This document shows, piece by piece, positions 45,949 through 57,399 of a stretch of 64,000 nt of DNA; within the stretch, counting starts at the first letter, position 1, and each line of letters opens with the position of its first letter. The notes beneath the pieces are model-generated. The model was not told where the DNA came from. It saw nothing but the letters and a program-made list of their open reading frames with translations, and did not search any database. A program made the position numbers and the translations under genes. The DNA comes from Calamus simplicifolius. Lineage: Eukaryota > Streptophyta > Magnoliopsida > Arecales > Arecaceae. The stretch lies in the NCBI GenBank assembly GCA_900491605.1, contig UESW01004771.1, positions 602,958 to 666,957 of the forward strand. The letters run 5' to 3'.

Positions 45949-47399
45949 TTATGTCCTTTTTTCCACATTTAAAACAAGTAATATTTGATTTTTTTGCATG
46001 TAAAAAAATATTTTTAAGGATTTTTGCTTTTTAAGTGGATTATATCCTAATCCAGCTTTATCAAAAATAGCTTTTTGGTTGTCCAAAATCATATTAAGTT
46101 TGATAGAGCTTAAAGTAAATTTATCAACTATAGGTTTAAGTCTATCAATTTCATTTTTCAAGCTTCCATTTTCTTTTATCAAAAGTTCTTTTTCTACAAC
46201 ATGCTTTCATTTTCTAAAGATAGATTTTGCATTTGATTTTTTAGATCTTTATTTTTTGAACTTAACTTTGCAAAATCATCCATCAATTCATAAAATGCAC
46301 TATGCAACTCATCGAAAGTAAAGTCATCAAGAAAACTTGGACTTACCTCATCATTGTTCGCCATGAAGCATAGATTGGTCATTTCACTCTTCTCTTCCTC
46401 TTCGGAACTTGAGCTTTCCGAATCACTCCATGTGGCCATCATTGCTTTCTTTTTGAATCTCCGGGTGCCTTTCTTTAGTTGTGGACATTCAGATTTAAAG
46501 TGTCCTGGCTTCTTGCATTCAAAACAGATAACTTCTTTTTCTTTGCCCTTGTCCTCATCTTTTCTAGCAAAGGGCTTTTTCTTTTCAAACTTCTTCTTCT
46601 TCATGAATCTTTTAAACTTCCTTGTGATGAGTGCCATGTCCTCATCATCACTTTCATCTTCATATTCATGAGGCTCTTCCATATATTCAAAAATTTTAAG
46701 AGCCATAGTCCTCTTCTTCTTTGACTCATCATCATCAACATGTTACTTAACTTGAAGCTCATGAGTCATTAAGGATCCCAATAATTCTTCCATGGGTAGG
46801 GTACTTAGATCCTTTGCCTCTTGTATTGCGGTTACTTTAGCTTCCCAAGTCCTAGGCAAAGAACGCAAAACCTTCCTCACAAGATCAGAATTATCATAAG
46901 AATTACCAAGACTTTTTAAACCATTAACTATATCAGTAAATCTAGTAAACATATCAGAAATAGATTCACGTGCATCCATTTTAAACAATTCATACTTATG
47001 AACTAGCATGTTAATCTTGGATTCCTTGACTTGATTTGTTCCCTCATGGGTAACCTCAAGTCTATCCCAGATTTCCTTAGCAGAAATGCAAATAGATATA
47101 CGATTGAATTCATTTGCATCTAATGAGAAGTACAAAACATTCATTGCTTTGGCATTAAGTTGTGCCAATTTTTTATCTTGTTCATCCCATTCTGTTTCCG
47201 GTTTAGGAATCTCCATACCATTAATTCTAGCAGTGGGTGTGTGTGGTCCATTGACTATAATGCTCCATAGATCATAGTCAAGTGCTTGAATGAAGATTTT
47301 CATTCTAGCCTTCCAATAACCATAGTTTAAACTATTAAACAAGGGTGGTCTATTAGTAGATTGGCCTTCGAAAAAAGATGAACCAGCTTGAGTTGCCAT
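45949..47399 (-). pseudogene. Element E gag
   Basis: The start is ATG at 47399 (MATQAGSSFFEGQS), 47 bases after the PBS. The frame runs from 47399 to 46194 with a single TAA at 46743. The N-terminal half carries NYGYWKARMKIFIQALDYDL (copia gag). After a basic stretch is the zinc knuckle CFECKKPGHFKSECP near 46515, then a coiled-coil-prone part. A further frame (45949-46182) leads to a second knuckle-like CFKC-type sequence. It would form the particle and bind RNA. Confidence 0.82.
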
Positions 47400-47445
47400 G
47401 TGGATCTTTGACTCTTGATCGTTAGATCAAATCAAATGAGTACTA

Positions 47446-47457
47446 GCTCTGATACCA
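47446..47457 (-). other. Primer-binding site of element E (tRNA-iMet type)
   Basis: On the minus strand it reads TGGTATCAGAGC, two bases after the end of the 5' LTR. This is the standard initiator-methionine tRNA complement of plant copia elements. Confidence 0.93.
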
Positions 47458-47459
47458 AT

Positions 47460-48842
47460 TGTTGGTCCAGATAGCAACCCAAGAGGGAGGGTGAATTGGG
47501 TTTTTCAAAAATTAAACTCCTTTTAAAAATAATCCTCCAGCAGAAGTAAAAACTTAGATGCATACGAATTAAAACATAGTATGCAAGAATAGAGAGTAAG
47601 AGACAAGGAAACAATCACGACAAACACAAGAAGTTTTATAGTGGTTCGGTGTACCTATACCTACATCCACTCCCAAGTACCTCTTGGGTCCACACTATAA
47701 TCAATCTGATTACAGCAGAGTTGTTTTGCAAGCTCAAAACTCAAACTTGTTATTTTTCGGGTGCACAATGAACCCAGCTGGTTTTCAAGGCTCACCAGCA
47801 CACAACCTTACAATACAAGCAAACTGCTTGCACAAGGCTAACAGCCTCAATGGAATCAATCCTTCGATTGACCCAGAAAACAATAACGTTTTTACAAGTT
47901 TAAAAGCTTATTCAATGAGCAAATATACAATAATTGAACAAGAATAAAGAGATAGGAATCAAAGCCTGATTTGCAGATCTTGATGGCTTGCTTCTTCTCT
48001 TCTCTTGAGTGGATCTTCCTTTAGAATGCTCTTGAAGCTCCGAAGATCAGAAAGCTAGAGCTTGCTTCTTCTCTTCTCTTGAGTGGATCTTCCTTTAGAA
48101 TGCTCTTGAAGCTCCGAAGATCAGAAAGCTAGGGCTTGCTTCTTCTCTTGAGATTTCTTCAAAATGAAACCATGAAAGCTTGAAATCTCTCTCTTTTCTT
48201 TTGGGGAATCAGTATAATCTTTCCTTTTGAATCTTCCCTCTTTTCTCTTTTGATTTTCTGATGGATTTCAAAGGTTTTTCTCTATTCTTTTTTCTCTATC
48301 TCGGATACAACAGAAAACCCCTTCTTATATATCTTCTTAATCTATAAATAGCTGAAAACTATCCGTTAGAAACAAGTGTAAGAAGGATTAGAACCAAAAA
48401 TTGTAATAGCCATTGGGATTAAAAAGATAAAAGTAGAGTTTAGAGATGTTCTGACAGTTCTGGAGTTGGATCTGACAAACTGAAGTCGACTCTAACTTTT
48501 CTGGAGTCGGCTCTAAATCAAAAATTCCCAATCCGCTCGATCTGGAGTCATCTCTAACTTTTCTGGGGTCGACACGAAAATCTTCTGGAGTCGACTCTAA
48601 CAGTTCGGGTGTCGACTCTAAGTCTGTGCCGATTTTTGGAGTCGACTCTGCGATTCCATGTGTCGACTCTAATGTCTGCAATCTTACCTTGACATTAAAT
48701 TCGAACTAGAATTTAATTTGTCTAGTGATTTTGATCAATGAATCAAATCATAAACTGAAAAACTTAATCAAAATCATTAGTAACATCAAATGTTATACTC
48801 AAATAGTTTTGTTAATCATTAAAATCAATAATTGGGTCAACA
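47460..48842 (-). repeat. Element E 5' LTR (1383 bp)
   Basis: Partner of 38757-40134, with the same 73-bp internal duplication (about 47998 on). TATATAAG on the minus strand is at 48324-48331, and the GAGTCGACTC-type cluster is at 48484-48672. ATGTC follows at 48843-48847. Confidence 0.9.
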
Positions 48843-49147
48843 ATGTCCAACATGTCATCTAGTCTGGGGATAGAGAACCTATACTTGATAGTGATTTTGT
48901 TGATGGCCCTACTGTCCATGCACGTTCTCCAGGTACCATCCTTCTTAGGGGTTAATAGTACATGAACTGCAAAAAGACTTAAGCTCTCCCTAATGAAACC
49001 TTTCCTAAGTAATTCTCCCACTTGTTTTTGTAGTTCTTGATGCTCAGTGGGGTTCATCCTATAATGGGGAAGGTTTGGAAGGGTGGATCCTGGGATCAGG
49101 TCAATGGCATGTTGGATGTTTCTCAGGGTTGGTAACTGATCAGGCAA
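48843..49147 (-). pseudogene. Element D reverse transcriptase, N-terminal part
   Basis: The minus strand opens RT with GSTLPNLPHYRMNPTEHQEL and LTPKKDGTWRTCMDSRAINK, ending in RLDDMLD at the E insertion. The domain continues at 38756 on the far side of element E. The break is exactly at the ATGTC duplication. Confidence 0.85.
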
Positions 49148-49201
49148 TTCTTCAGGGAAGACATCCTTAAACTCCTCTAGGATCTCAATTACTTCTGGGG
49201 G

Positions 49202-49693
49202 TTATTCCTTTTGGACTGATTCATAGATCTCTTTAGTGGTAAAAATCCAAACAGGATTACCCTCAGTGATGTCCTTTTTTAATTCCTTAGCTTTAATCAG
49301 ATTAACTCTTGGCTTGCTATCCTTAAGGTTGCTAGATCCTTTCTTGATTGGGTCCCTAGGTGGAGTTGGATGTATCACATACTTGTTCCCATTGTGTTTA
49401 AAAGAGCAGATGTTGGATCGACCAAACAAGATGGCATCGTGATCGTAAAGCCAAGGTCGACCTAATATAATACTACTAATACCCATAGGAATTACATCGT
49501 ACTAGACCTTTTCCTTACAATTTTGTAATTTGATTAGTATTTGGCATCTGGACTTAATTGGGATAGAGGTGGAATCTACCCACGAGACCTTATAGGGACT
49601 AGGATGGGGAACTATGATCAATCCTAATGACTTAACTGTATTGGCAGAGACGACATTGACACAACTCCCACTATCCACTATGATCTTGAGCAC
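49202..49693 (-). pseudogene. Element D protease and linker
   Basis: The frame at 49502-49693 has IIVDSGSCVNVVS, the aspartic protease active site. The next frame (49202-49486) has ISSIILGRPWLYDHDAI, the conserved ILGRPW block. A stop separates the two near 49500. Confidence 0.8.
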
Positions 49694-49747
49694 CTTATCC
49701 CTTATCTTAACAAAAGTCTGTAGGATGTTAGACCTACGCTAATCTTC

Positions 49748-50224
49748 CTAGTCCTTAGTTTGAGTCTGGGTCAAGATACATCTAACCACTCCTAGTAGGT
49801 CTTCAGACTCAAATGTTTCCTCCTCTCCATCGTACTCATCTATCAGATGGGTATCGGCCTCATAGACCTCTCTCTCAGGCTCAATTAGGGACTCGGATTC
49901 AGTCTTAGGTAACTCATCTATATAAAGGGATCTGACTGGGCACTGGCTGATCATATGTCCCGGTTTATTGCATCTAAAGCATTTGATCGGAGGGTTGGAA
50001 TTTCTTTGGACCTCTACAGATTTGTCCTTATCCTCTCTCTGGGGTATAGGGGTACTATTCTGGGGTCGACTCAACTCAGTTTGGCTTATACTGGGTCGGA
50101 TAGTGTTGGGTCGACTCGGGAAAGTCTGACGGGGGTCTGAGTACTGGGTAGGTCTGGGACGACTAGGATAGGCCTAACTAGATCCTGGATATGAGCTAGG
50201 GCTCTTGGTAGCATCTAATCTACG
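49748..50224 (-). pseudogene. Element D gag, C-terminal part with zinc knuckle
   Basis: The minus strand carries KCFRCNKPGHMISQCP, a CCHC zinc knuckle, near 49970, followed by an acidic stretch toward the protease. Upstream sequence to 50224 is in broken frames. The rest of gag is cut off by element F inserted at 50230. Confidence 0.78.
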
Positions 50225-50229
50225 ATAGG
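50225..50229. repeat. Predicted target-site duplication of element F, left copy (ATAGG)
   Basis: The five bases before the TGTTGGCCC start of the F LTR. The partner copy should lie beyond the right edge, at the far end of F's 5' LTR. Confidence 0.55.
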
Positions 50230-50493
50230 TGTTGGCCCAAATGGCAACCCAAGAGGGAAGGGTGAATTGGGTTCTTTTTAAAAAAATTAACAATTAAAAC
50301 TTAAAACCAATTAACTAGCAAATTAATGCAATAATGTAAAGCACAATGAGAGAAAGAGATAGAGGCAAGCACGATAAACACAAGAAATTTATAGTGGTTC
50401 GATGTAACCAACACTTACATCCACTCCCAAGAAACTCTTGGGTCCACACTATAATCACCCAGATTACAGTCGAGTTATTTTACAAGCTCACAA

Positions 50494-50880
50494 CTCTAAC
50501 TTGTTATTTTACACAGGTCACAATTAACCCAGCTGATTTTCCTAGGTTCACCAGCACAAAACCCAATGTAAGCTACACTTAGCTTACCCCGAGGTTAACA
50601 ACCTCAACTAATTCAATCCCCTGATTGAATTAGCAAACAACAATTCAATAAATATTTTACAGCAATTTTAAAGCTCCTTAAATGAGCTCTAACTTATTGT
50701 TTTATATGAGGTCACAACGAACCCAGCTGATTTTTCGGGTTCACCAACACAAAACCCAATGTAAGCTACACTTAGCTTACCCCGAGGTTAACAACCTCAA
50801 CTAATTCAATCCCCTGATTGAATTAGCAAAGAACAATTCAATAAATATTTTACAGCAATTTTAAAGCTCCTTAAATGAGC
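50494..50880. repeat. 193-bp tandem duplication in the 3' LTR of element F
   Basis: Two copies, each from CTCTAACTT to TTAAATGAGC. The corresponding part of the F 5' LTR (about 59150-59350) has one copy only. Confidence 0.88.
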
Positions 50881-51389
50881 AAATATGCAATATAAATGAA
50901 TAAAGGTTGGAAAAGCCCGATTGAAGCAAGATTGATGTGAGCTTTTCTTCTTTTCCTCCTCTCTTTTGACTGGTTGAATCAAGATGTAGCTCTGATTCTT
51001 GAAGACGAAGCTTTGAAGAGAACTTGAGGAATTAGGGCTTCTTGTCTTTTCTCCTTTTCTTCTTTAAGAATCCTTTGAACTTGGACTATTTGAAGCTTTT
51101 GGATTGTTCTTGAATCTCTCTTGAAATGAACGTGGACTCAGAGATTTTTCTTTCCCTCTTTCTTTTCAAATTTCTCTTGATTTTTCCACCATTTTCTTGA
51201 TTTTTTGCTCTCTCTTTTTTTTTAAACGGACGAATCCCTTCTTTATATAGAGATTGGGTGAGAAAATAGCCATTACAGGTTAGGTGGATTGCTTCCTCAC
51301 GCAAAGAAATATATCCGTTGGGGGTTAGGTGAAGAAAAGTTATCGTTAGAGCTAATCTGGCACTTTTAAAAATCGTTTCTGACAGATTG

Positions 51390-51770
51390 GAGTCGACTCC
51401 AACTTTTTATGTGTCGGCTCCAGATCGTATTTCCATAAATAGTAAAAAGTTGATTCGATGAGGAGTCGGCTCCGACTTTACAAAGTGTCGACTCCCCTTA
51501 GACTGGAGTCGACTCCCGAAATCTGATGTGTCGACTCCTGGAAATGCTCAAAAAACTAAGTCTCTATTCTCAGGTTGGAGTCGGCTCCCAAATTCCATGT
51601 GTCGACTTCGACTACTGAAGCAGGAAATAGTTTCTCTGTATCTCAGGTTGGAGTCGGCTCCACCTATTCATGTGTCGGCTCCGAAACTCTAGGTGTCGAC
51701 TCCGATCCGTGCCAAAAATATATAACTACTCTGATACACTCTGGAGTCAGCTCTAATGGTTCTAGGTGTC
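51390..51770. promoter_or_regulatory. Cluster of GAGTCGACTC-type motifs in element F 3' LTR
   Basis: More than ten AGTCG(A/G)CTC or TGTCG(A/G)CTC sites over ~380 bp, upstream of the LTR TATA box in the transcribed direction. Several are the perfect palindrome GAGTCGACTC. Confidence 0.5.
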
Positions 51771-52535
51771 GGCTCCAAGTTCTGAACTTAAGTAAATTCT
51801 ATTTAAACTCGGTTCAAAACTGATTCCTAAGTGTCATTTGAATAAACAACCAATCTTAATAAAGCTGAAACACTTATCAAATTTATTAGACACACAATGA
51901 ATATACTCATGGCTTTTGTTAATCATCAAAATCAATAATTTGGTAAATAATTTCTCAATAATTCTCCAACAATCTCCCCTTTTTGATGATGACAAAAACA
52001 TTGAGTATATGCATTATAAATTGAAATAATTACTATCAGTAAAAGTTATGGAAAGCTCCCCCTCAATGAGGTAGCTCCCCCTAAGAACCTTAATTCATTG
52101 AATCTTCAACATTCTTGAAATTTGAATCAAAATTATCATTGAAGTATTATTCTTAATTCATTCTCTTTATTATCTTCTTCCCATTTACATTCAATTAAAC
52201 TTTTATGCATATACAAATATCATTTACTTCTCCCCCTTTTTTGTAATCAACAAAAAGGTTAAGAAGTTGCAAATAGTAGATCAATCATTAAACATTAAGT
52301 GAATCAAAATTTAATCCAAGTCATCAATATAAAAGTTCAAAGATAGCAAATATGATATTCATTAAGGTATCAAAACATTACATCACAATTGCTTTCATAC
52401 AGCATTAACTATAACAAAATGTTGCTTCAATTACATCAAAACATCAAAATATATTAAAAACATCAAATTCTAATTACATCAAAGCAAATCAAACATCAAA
52501 GGCTAAAATTCAAAATCTAAGTCTTTTGAGTTCTT

Positions 52536-53795
52536 TTAAATTTGTTCCATTTCTTCACTTTGAATTCTGATAAATTCATTCAATCTTCTATCAATAAATG
52601 CAATGCCACTGTAATTTTCTCTTGAGTTCAGCATTGCACTTGAGTATGAATCTCCTCCTATGTCTTTAATTTTCTCAAATATATTCATAAGATCAGTCTT
52701 AAGGCTTCTAAAGATGATCCAAGGGTGATTCAATTTTGCTTACTCTATCTTCCAAGGAAAGAACTCTTCTCAAGTCATAAATATTAACTCAATCTTCATC
52801 TCTTCTTTATGAATACCAAATAACTCCTTAAGCTGATCTAACTGAACACTAGAAAAACCAGCAGTAGGAACAGGCAATGGTACAGGTGCAGAAACTGGAG
52901 TAGGTGCCGGTGGTGGTGATGATCTGCTAGGCTCTGGTGATGGATGCCTCACTGATGAACCTCCCCTAAGGTCTGGCTCCAATATCGGCTGCTCTCTCAT
53001 CCAGTGACCTTTTCTTTTCCAATCTGCCATTACTTTCTGAATCCCATGCGATGAATAGTAGCCAAGTGTAATATAAGTATGTCTAAGGTTTTTCTTGGCT
53101 CACTATCACTGAAATAACAATCCTTGGCTTTTGAATAATGGTCAAATCATGCCATAGGCAAGGTTTCTTCTTTTCCCGCCTCAGCCATGTACCAAATCAT
53201 CATCCTACTAGATTAATTGGCTTCAGTCAAAACAGCATCCATAACAAATATCTCGCTCTGAGACATAGTCAAACCTGCCAGTCTTAGGGAAATAAGATCC
53301 TGCTGCAATATTGTAAAAGTCTTAAGCTCAAGGGGCACTGGTTTGCAAACTTCCTCAAATCAAAAATTCTTCAACATCCTTGTCAAAGCAAGCCCGGTCA
53401 CTGTGACTCTTAGCAATCAATGGTCAACAGGGATTTCAAAAGATTAGATAAAATTTCAGATGTAAGATGTTCTTCTTCCTCTAACCAACTGACTAATCCA
53501 TCATCTCCTCTGACAAATTCTTGTAAAATTCTTTACTAGAGCAGGATATGTGGGACATCTAAGGAACATATTTTTTCAAACTCCATTTGTCGCCCAATAG
53601 CAAAACCCTCATTCTCAAAAAAATTAAAATCCACTTTCCTTCCCATGTGATGACCGGCTAGGGTATCAATGGTGAGGAGGGGCAGGATAGCACTGGGAGT
53701 GGAGCGGTTGAGCTGGAGGACGACTCCGGAGTAGGTTCGAGCCGGACGCCTTTCTTCACCACGTCACTCTTCCTCCAGATCCTCTTGGGTGCCAT
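52536..53795 (-). pseudogene. Element F third ORF downstream of pol, degenerate
   Basis: The start is ATG at 53795 (MAPKRIW...), matching the MAPKRH start in E. A short stretch later has FEKICSLDVP, like EKVCSLDVP in E. The C-terminal part (52770-53030) is Pro/Ser-rich with PSPEPSRSSPPPAPTPVSAP, and a further frame lies at 52536-52733. Many indels break it. The conserved position, start and layout in E and F support a real gene of this family. Confidence 0.55.
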
Positions 53796-53878
53796 TCTAT
53801 GGAGAGGTAATTTGAGGTTTAGGGTTTTGGGATGGGTTTGGAAGAGTTTGGAATGTTAGGACTTGATTTAGAAAAGGA

Positions 53879-54030
53879 GTGTCGACTCTTAAATAGTCAA
53901 CCTGGGACCACTTGGAGTCGACTCCTGCAAAGCGAGGTGTCGGCTCGCCTAGAAGTCTCGAGTCGACTCGTCTCCAAAGTCTCAGACAAAACTCGAGTCG
54001 ACTCCGATACTCTCGAGTCGGCTCCCGACA
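53879..54030. promoter_or_regulatory. Cluster of GAGTCGACTC-type motifs upstream of the third ORF of element F
   Basis: Six or more sites (GTGTCGACTC, GAGTCGACTC, GAGTCGGCTC) in 150 bp, starting ~85 bp upstream of the ORF start on its strand. Equivalent to 42350-42548 in E. Confidence 0.5.
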
Positions 54031-54221
54031 TTTCAGAGAAAAATAAGATTTTCAGAGAATCCGAAATTGTCCAAATTGATCTTTTGATTAAAAATCATGG
54101 ACTTTGAGAGATCAAATTGATATGAGTTCTAGATAAATTCCTTAAGATTTTAAGAAAATTGAAAGAATTCTAGATATATTTCCTTAGAGTTTCAAAATTT
54201 ATTCAAAAGGATTACAAATTC

Positions 54222-54611
54222 CTAATTCTCCTCTAAGATAACAAAATCTTTCTTCATTAAAGGTTTAGTGAATATGTCAGCTAATTGTTCTTCAGTGTTT
54301 ACATAATCTAAACAAATTTCATCATTAGCTACATGTTCCCTTATAAAATGATATCTAATTTCTATGTGTTTTGTTCTTGAGTGTTGAATTGGATTTTTAG
54401 TTAAGTTGATTGCGCTAGTGTTATCACATCTTATGGGTGTTTTATCAAGTGTGATACCATAGTCTTCAAGTTGTCGCTTAATCCATAGGATTTGCGCACA
54501 GCAACTTCCAGCTGCTACATATTCAGCTTCAGTAGTTGATAATGCAACTGAATTTTGCTTTTTGCTAAACCATGTGATTAAGTTACTTCCTAAGAAATTG
54601 GCATGCACCAC
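54222..54611 (-). pseudogene. Element F RNase H
   Basis: An uninterrupted 129-codon frame with copia RNase H motifs in order: SKKQNSVALSTTEAEYVAAG, IRCDNTSAINL, HSRTKHIEIRYHFIRE and EQLADIFTKPL. This is the best-preserved C-terminal pol domain in the window. Upstream frames are broken, so it is not part of an intact polyprotein. Confidence 0.85.
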
Positions 54612-54847
54612 TTGTGCTTTTTCTATCTAATTTACATCCAGCATAATCAGAATCTGAATATGCAATTAGGTTTAATGTGGAGTCTCTAGAATACCATAAA
54701 CCTACATTTTTAGTTCCATTTAGATATCTTAAATTCTTTTAACAGCTATTAAATGTGATTCTTTAGGTTCAGATTGAAATCTAGCACATAAACATACTGA
54801 AAACATGATATCTGGTCTACTTGCTGTTAAATAAAGAAGGGATCCGA

Positions 54848-55808
54848 TTATACCTCGATAATACTTTTGATCAACCTTTTACCTTCTTCATCTTTGTCCA
54901 GCTTGCATGAAGGACTCATTGGAGTTCCGAGGGGTTTCATTGTTTCCATACCAAACTTTTTGAGTAGTTCTCTTGTGTATTTGGTTTGGTTGATAAAGAT
55001 TCCCTCTTTGCTTGTTTGATCTGGAGTCCAAGGAAGAAGTTGAGTTCTCCCATCATGCTCATCTCGAATTCTCCCTGCATCAACTTTGCAAATTCTTGAC
55101 AAAGAGAATCGTTAGTAGCACCAAAAATAATGTCATCTACGTATATTTGTACTACAAGTAAATCTTTACTTTTTCTTTTCAAAAACAAAGTTTTATCAAC
55201 ATTTCCTCTTGTAAAATCATTTTCTATTAAAATTTACTTAACCTATCATACCAAGCTCTAGGTGCTTGTTTCAAACCATATAAAGCTTTGTGCAATTTAA
55301 AAACGTGATTTGAAAACTCGTGATCTTCAAAACCTGGGTTGTTCTACATAAACTTCTTCATTAATAAATCCATTTAAAAATGCGCTTTTTACATCCATTT
55401 GAAATAAGTTAATGTTCATATGACATGCAAATGCAAGTAATAGCCTAATGGCTTCTAATCTAGCTACAGGTGCAAAGGTTTCATCAAAATCAATACCTTC
55501 TTCTTGATTATATCCTTTAGCAACCAATCTAGCTTTGTTTCTAATTACTATGCCATTTTCATCTAGTTTATTTCTAAAATCCATTTTGATCCTATTACTG
55601 AATGGTTTTTAGGTCTTTCAACTAAGGTCCAAACATTATTTCTTGTAAATTGATTTAGTTCTTCTTGCATAGCTAACATCCAATTATTATCTTTTTCAGC
55701 TTCTTCTATAGTTTTAGGTTCAATTTGTGATACAAATGCAAGATGATTACTAATATTTCTCATGTATGATCTAGTCCTTATTCCTTGAGATGGATCGCCT
55801 ATAATCAA
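54848..55808 (-). pseudogene. Element F reverse transcriptase (frameshifted)
   Basis: Pieces are 55563-55808 (start of RT), 55327-55584 (VARLEAIRLLLAFACHMN and FQMDVKSAFLNGFINEEVYV), 54937-55188 (QIYVDDIIFGATND, catalytic YVDD intact) and 54848-55102. A few one-base indels separate them. Confidence 0.85.
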
Positions 55809-56141
55809 TTCCTTAGGATGACTATGAGCATATCTCCAGTCTCTTGGAAGATCTACATCATTATGATCAATATTGACATCATCGTCCTTATGTGAATCAT
55901 CATCTTTAGCTTCTTGTTCATGATCAGAAGATACTTCAATATTAAGTTTTTCAAGATCTTTTTCAATTATGTTTGTATCTTCCTCATCATCAATCTTTTC
56001 AGATCCAGTTGCTAAAGATTCATCAAAAACTACATGAATGGATTCTTCAACTACTAAGGTTTCTTGTTAAAGATTCTATATGCCTTACTAGTTGTTGAAT
56101 AACCTAGAAAATTCCTTCATCAGATTTAGCATCAAATTTTC

Positions 56142-56924
56142 CTAAGTTGTTTTTACCATTATTATGAATGAAACATTTACATCCAAATGCATGAAAGTAT
56201 TTATATTTGGTTTTCTTTCATTCCATAATTCATAAGGTGTTTTCTTTAATATTGGTCTTATTAAAGCTCTGTTTAAGATGTAACATGCTGTGTTAATTGC
56301 TTCCGCCCAAAAATACTTTGGTAAGTTGCTTTCACATAGCATGGTACGGGCCATGTCTTCTAGAGTCTATTTTTCTTTCAACTACACCATTTTGTTGTGG
56401 AGTCCTAGGGGCTGAAAAATTATGATTAATTCCATTTTCAGTGCAGAAATTTTCAAATAAGTGATTTTCAAATTCTGTTCCATGATCACTTCTTAGAGAT
56501 ACTATAGTAGTGTTTTTCTCATTTGTGACTTTCTTGAAAAATTTCAGGAATATCGAGAAAGTCTCATCTTTGTGAGCTAAAAACATTACCCAAGTATATC
56601 TAGAATAATCATCTACAATCACTAGACCATATTTCTTTCCTCCTAGACTTGTGGTTCTAGTTGGTCCAAAAAGGTCCATGTGAAGTAGCTCTAGTGCCCT
56701 AGAAGTTGAAACAATGTTTTTAGATTTAAAGAACTTCTAGTTTGTTTTCCAAATTGACATGCATCACATATTTTTTCAAAATCTAATTTAGGTAATCCTT
56801 TAACTAAATCCATTTTAATTAGTTTTGAAATAAGGTGTGTGCTTGCATGACCTAATCTACGATGCCACAACCAACTAATTTCATTTATGTTAGCATTGTC
56901 AGCAATTAAGCAATGATCACTCAA
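56142..56924 (-). pseudogene. Element F integrase
   Basis: The zinc motif WLWHRRLGHASTHLIS...CDACQFGKQ is in 56691-56924. The core DLFGPTRTTSLGGKK, VDDYSRYTW and APRTPQQNGVVERK is in 56332-56679. The tail is at 56142-56354 and is identical in protein sequence to the E tail. Two frameshifts separate the parts. Confidence 0.85.
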
Positions 56925-57176
56925 GATAATTTTTCTAAGTCAACTAAGTAAACATTGCCATGTCTATAACCAGTAAATACAATGCTATCATCAATAGAAT
57001 TAGTTACAGTGCATATAGAAGATTTAAATGAAACATTAAAATTTTATCACATAATTGACTTATGCTAATTAGATTATGCTTCAAACCATTAACATAAAGT
57101 ACATTATCAATAAAATAGATGGAGTTATGAACTTTACCAAGGCCCATAATTTGACCTTTACCGTTATCGCCAAACG

Positions 57177-57362
57177 TCACAACTCCACCTTTCTTTCTTC
57201 TAGGGTGATGAATTCATCTTTGTCACCCGTCATATGTCTTGAGCAGCCACTATCAAGGTACCACTTTTTCTTTGATCTTTTGGCTACAAGACATTCCTGC
57301 AATATCATCAAACTTATGCTTAGGTACCCAAGCTTTCTTGGGTCCTTCATGGTTAGCAGCAA
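57177..57362 (-). pseudogene. Element F protease region
   Basis: Minus-strand frame with KWYLDSGCSRHMTGDKDEF, the copia protease active site. It is preceded by a LVAKRSKKK linker and followed by broken frames. Confidence 0.78.
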
Positions 57363-57399
57363 TAAAAATTGTTCCTTTCGGAACCCATATTTTCTTTAA

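Larger units (their letters stand above)
38757..48842 (-). mobile_element. Element E: full-length SIRE/Maximus-like Ty1/copia retrotransposon
   Basis: LTRs at 38757-40134 and 47460-48842 (TGTTGGTCC...CAACA) flank an interior with a tRNA-iMet-type PBS, PPT and copia gene order on the minus strand. That order is gag, protease, integrase, RT, RNase H, then a third ORF before the 3' LTR. The TSD is ATGTC. The gag style, a long 3' region with an extra ORF and an AAAAAGGGGGAGAT polypurine tract fit the SIRE/Maximus lineage. The coding region is moderately damaged. F and G are close relatives. Confidence 0.9.
50230..51971 (-). repeat. Element F 3' LTR (1742 bp)
   Basis: It starts TGTTGGCCCAAATGGCAACC and ends TTCTCCAACA. 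It contains a 193-bp tandem duplication (50494-50686 and 50687-50880) that the visible part of the 5' LTR lacks. It also has a minus-strand TATA box (CTATATAAAG, about 51242-51251) and a GAGTCGACTC-type cluster at about 51390-51770. The polypurine tract lies at 51972-51985. Confidence 0.88.

Noticed and set aside
46079..46724. Phe/Ser-rich plus-strand ORFs
   Set aside because: Reverse frames of the Lys/Glu-rich gag of element E.
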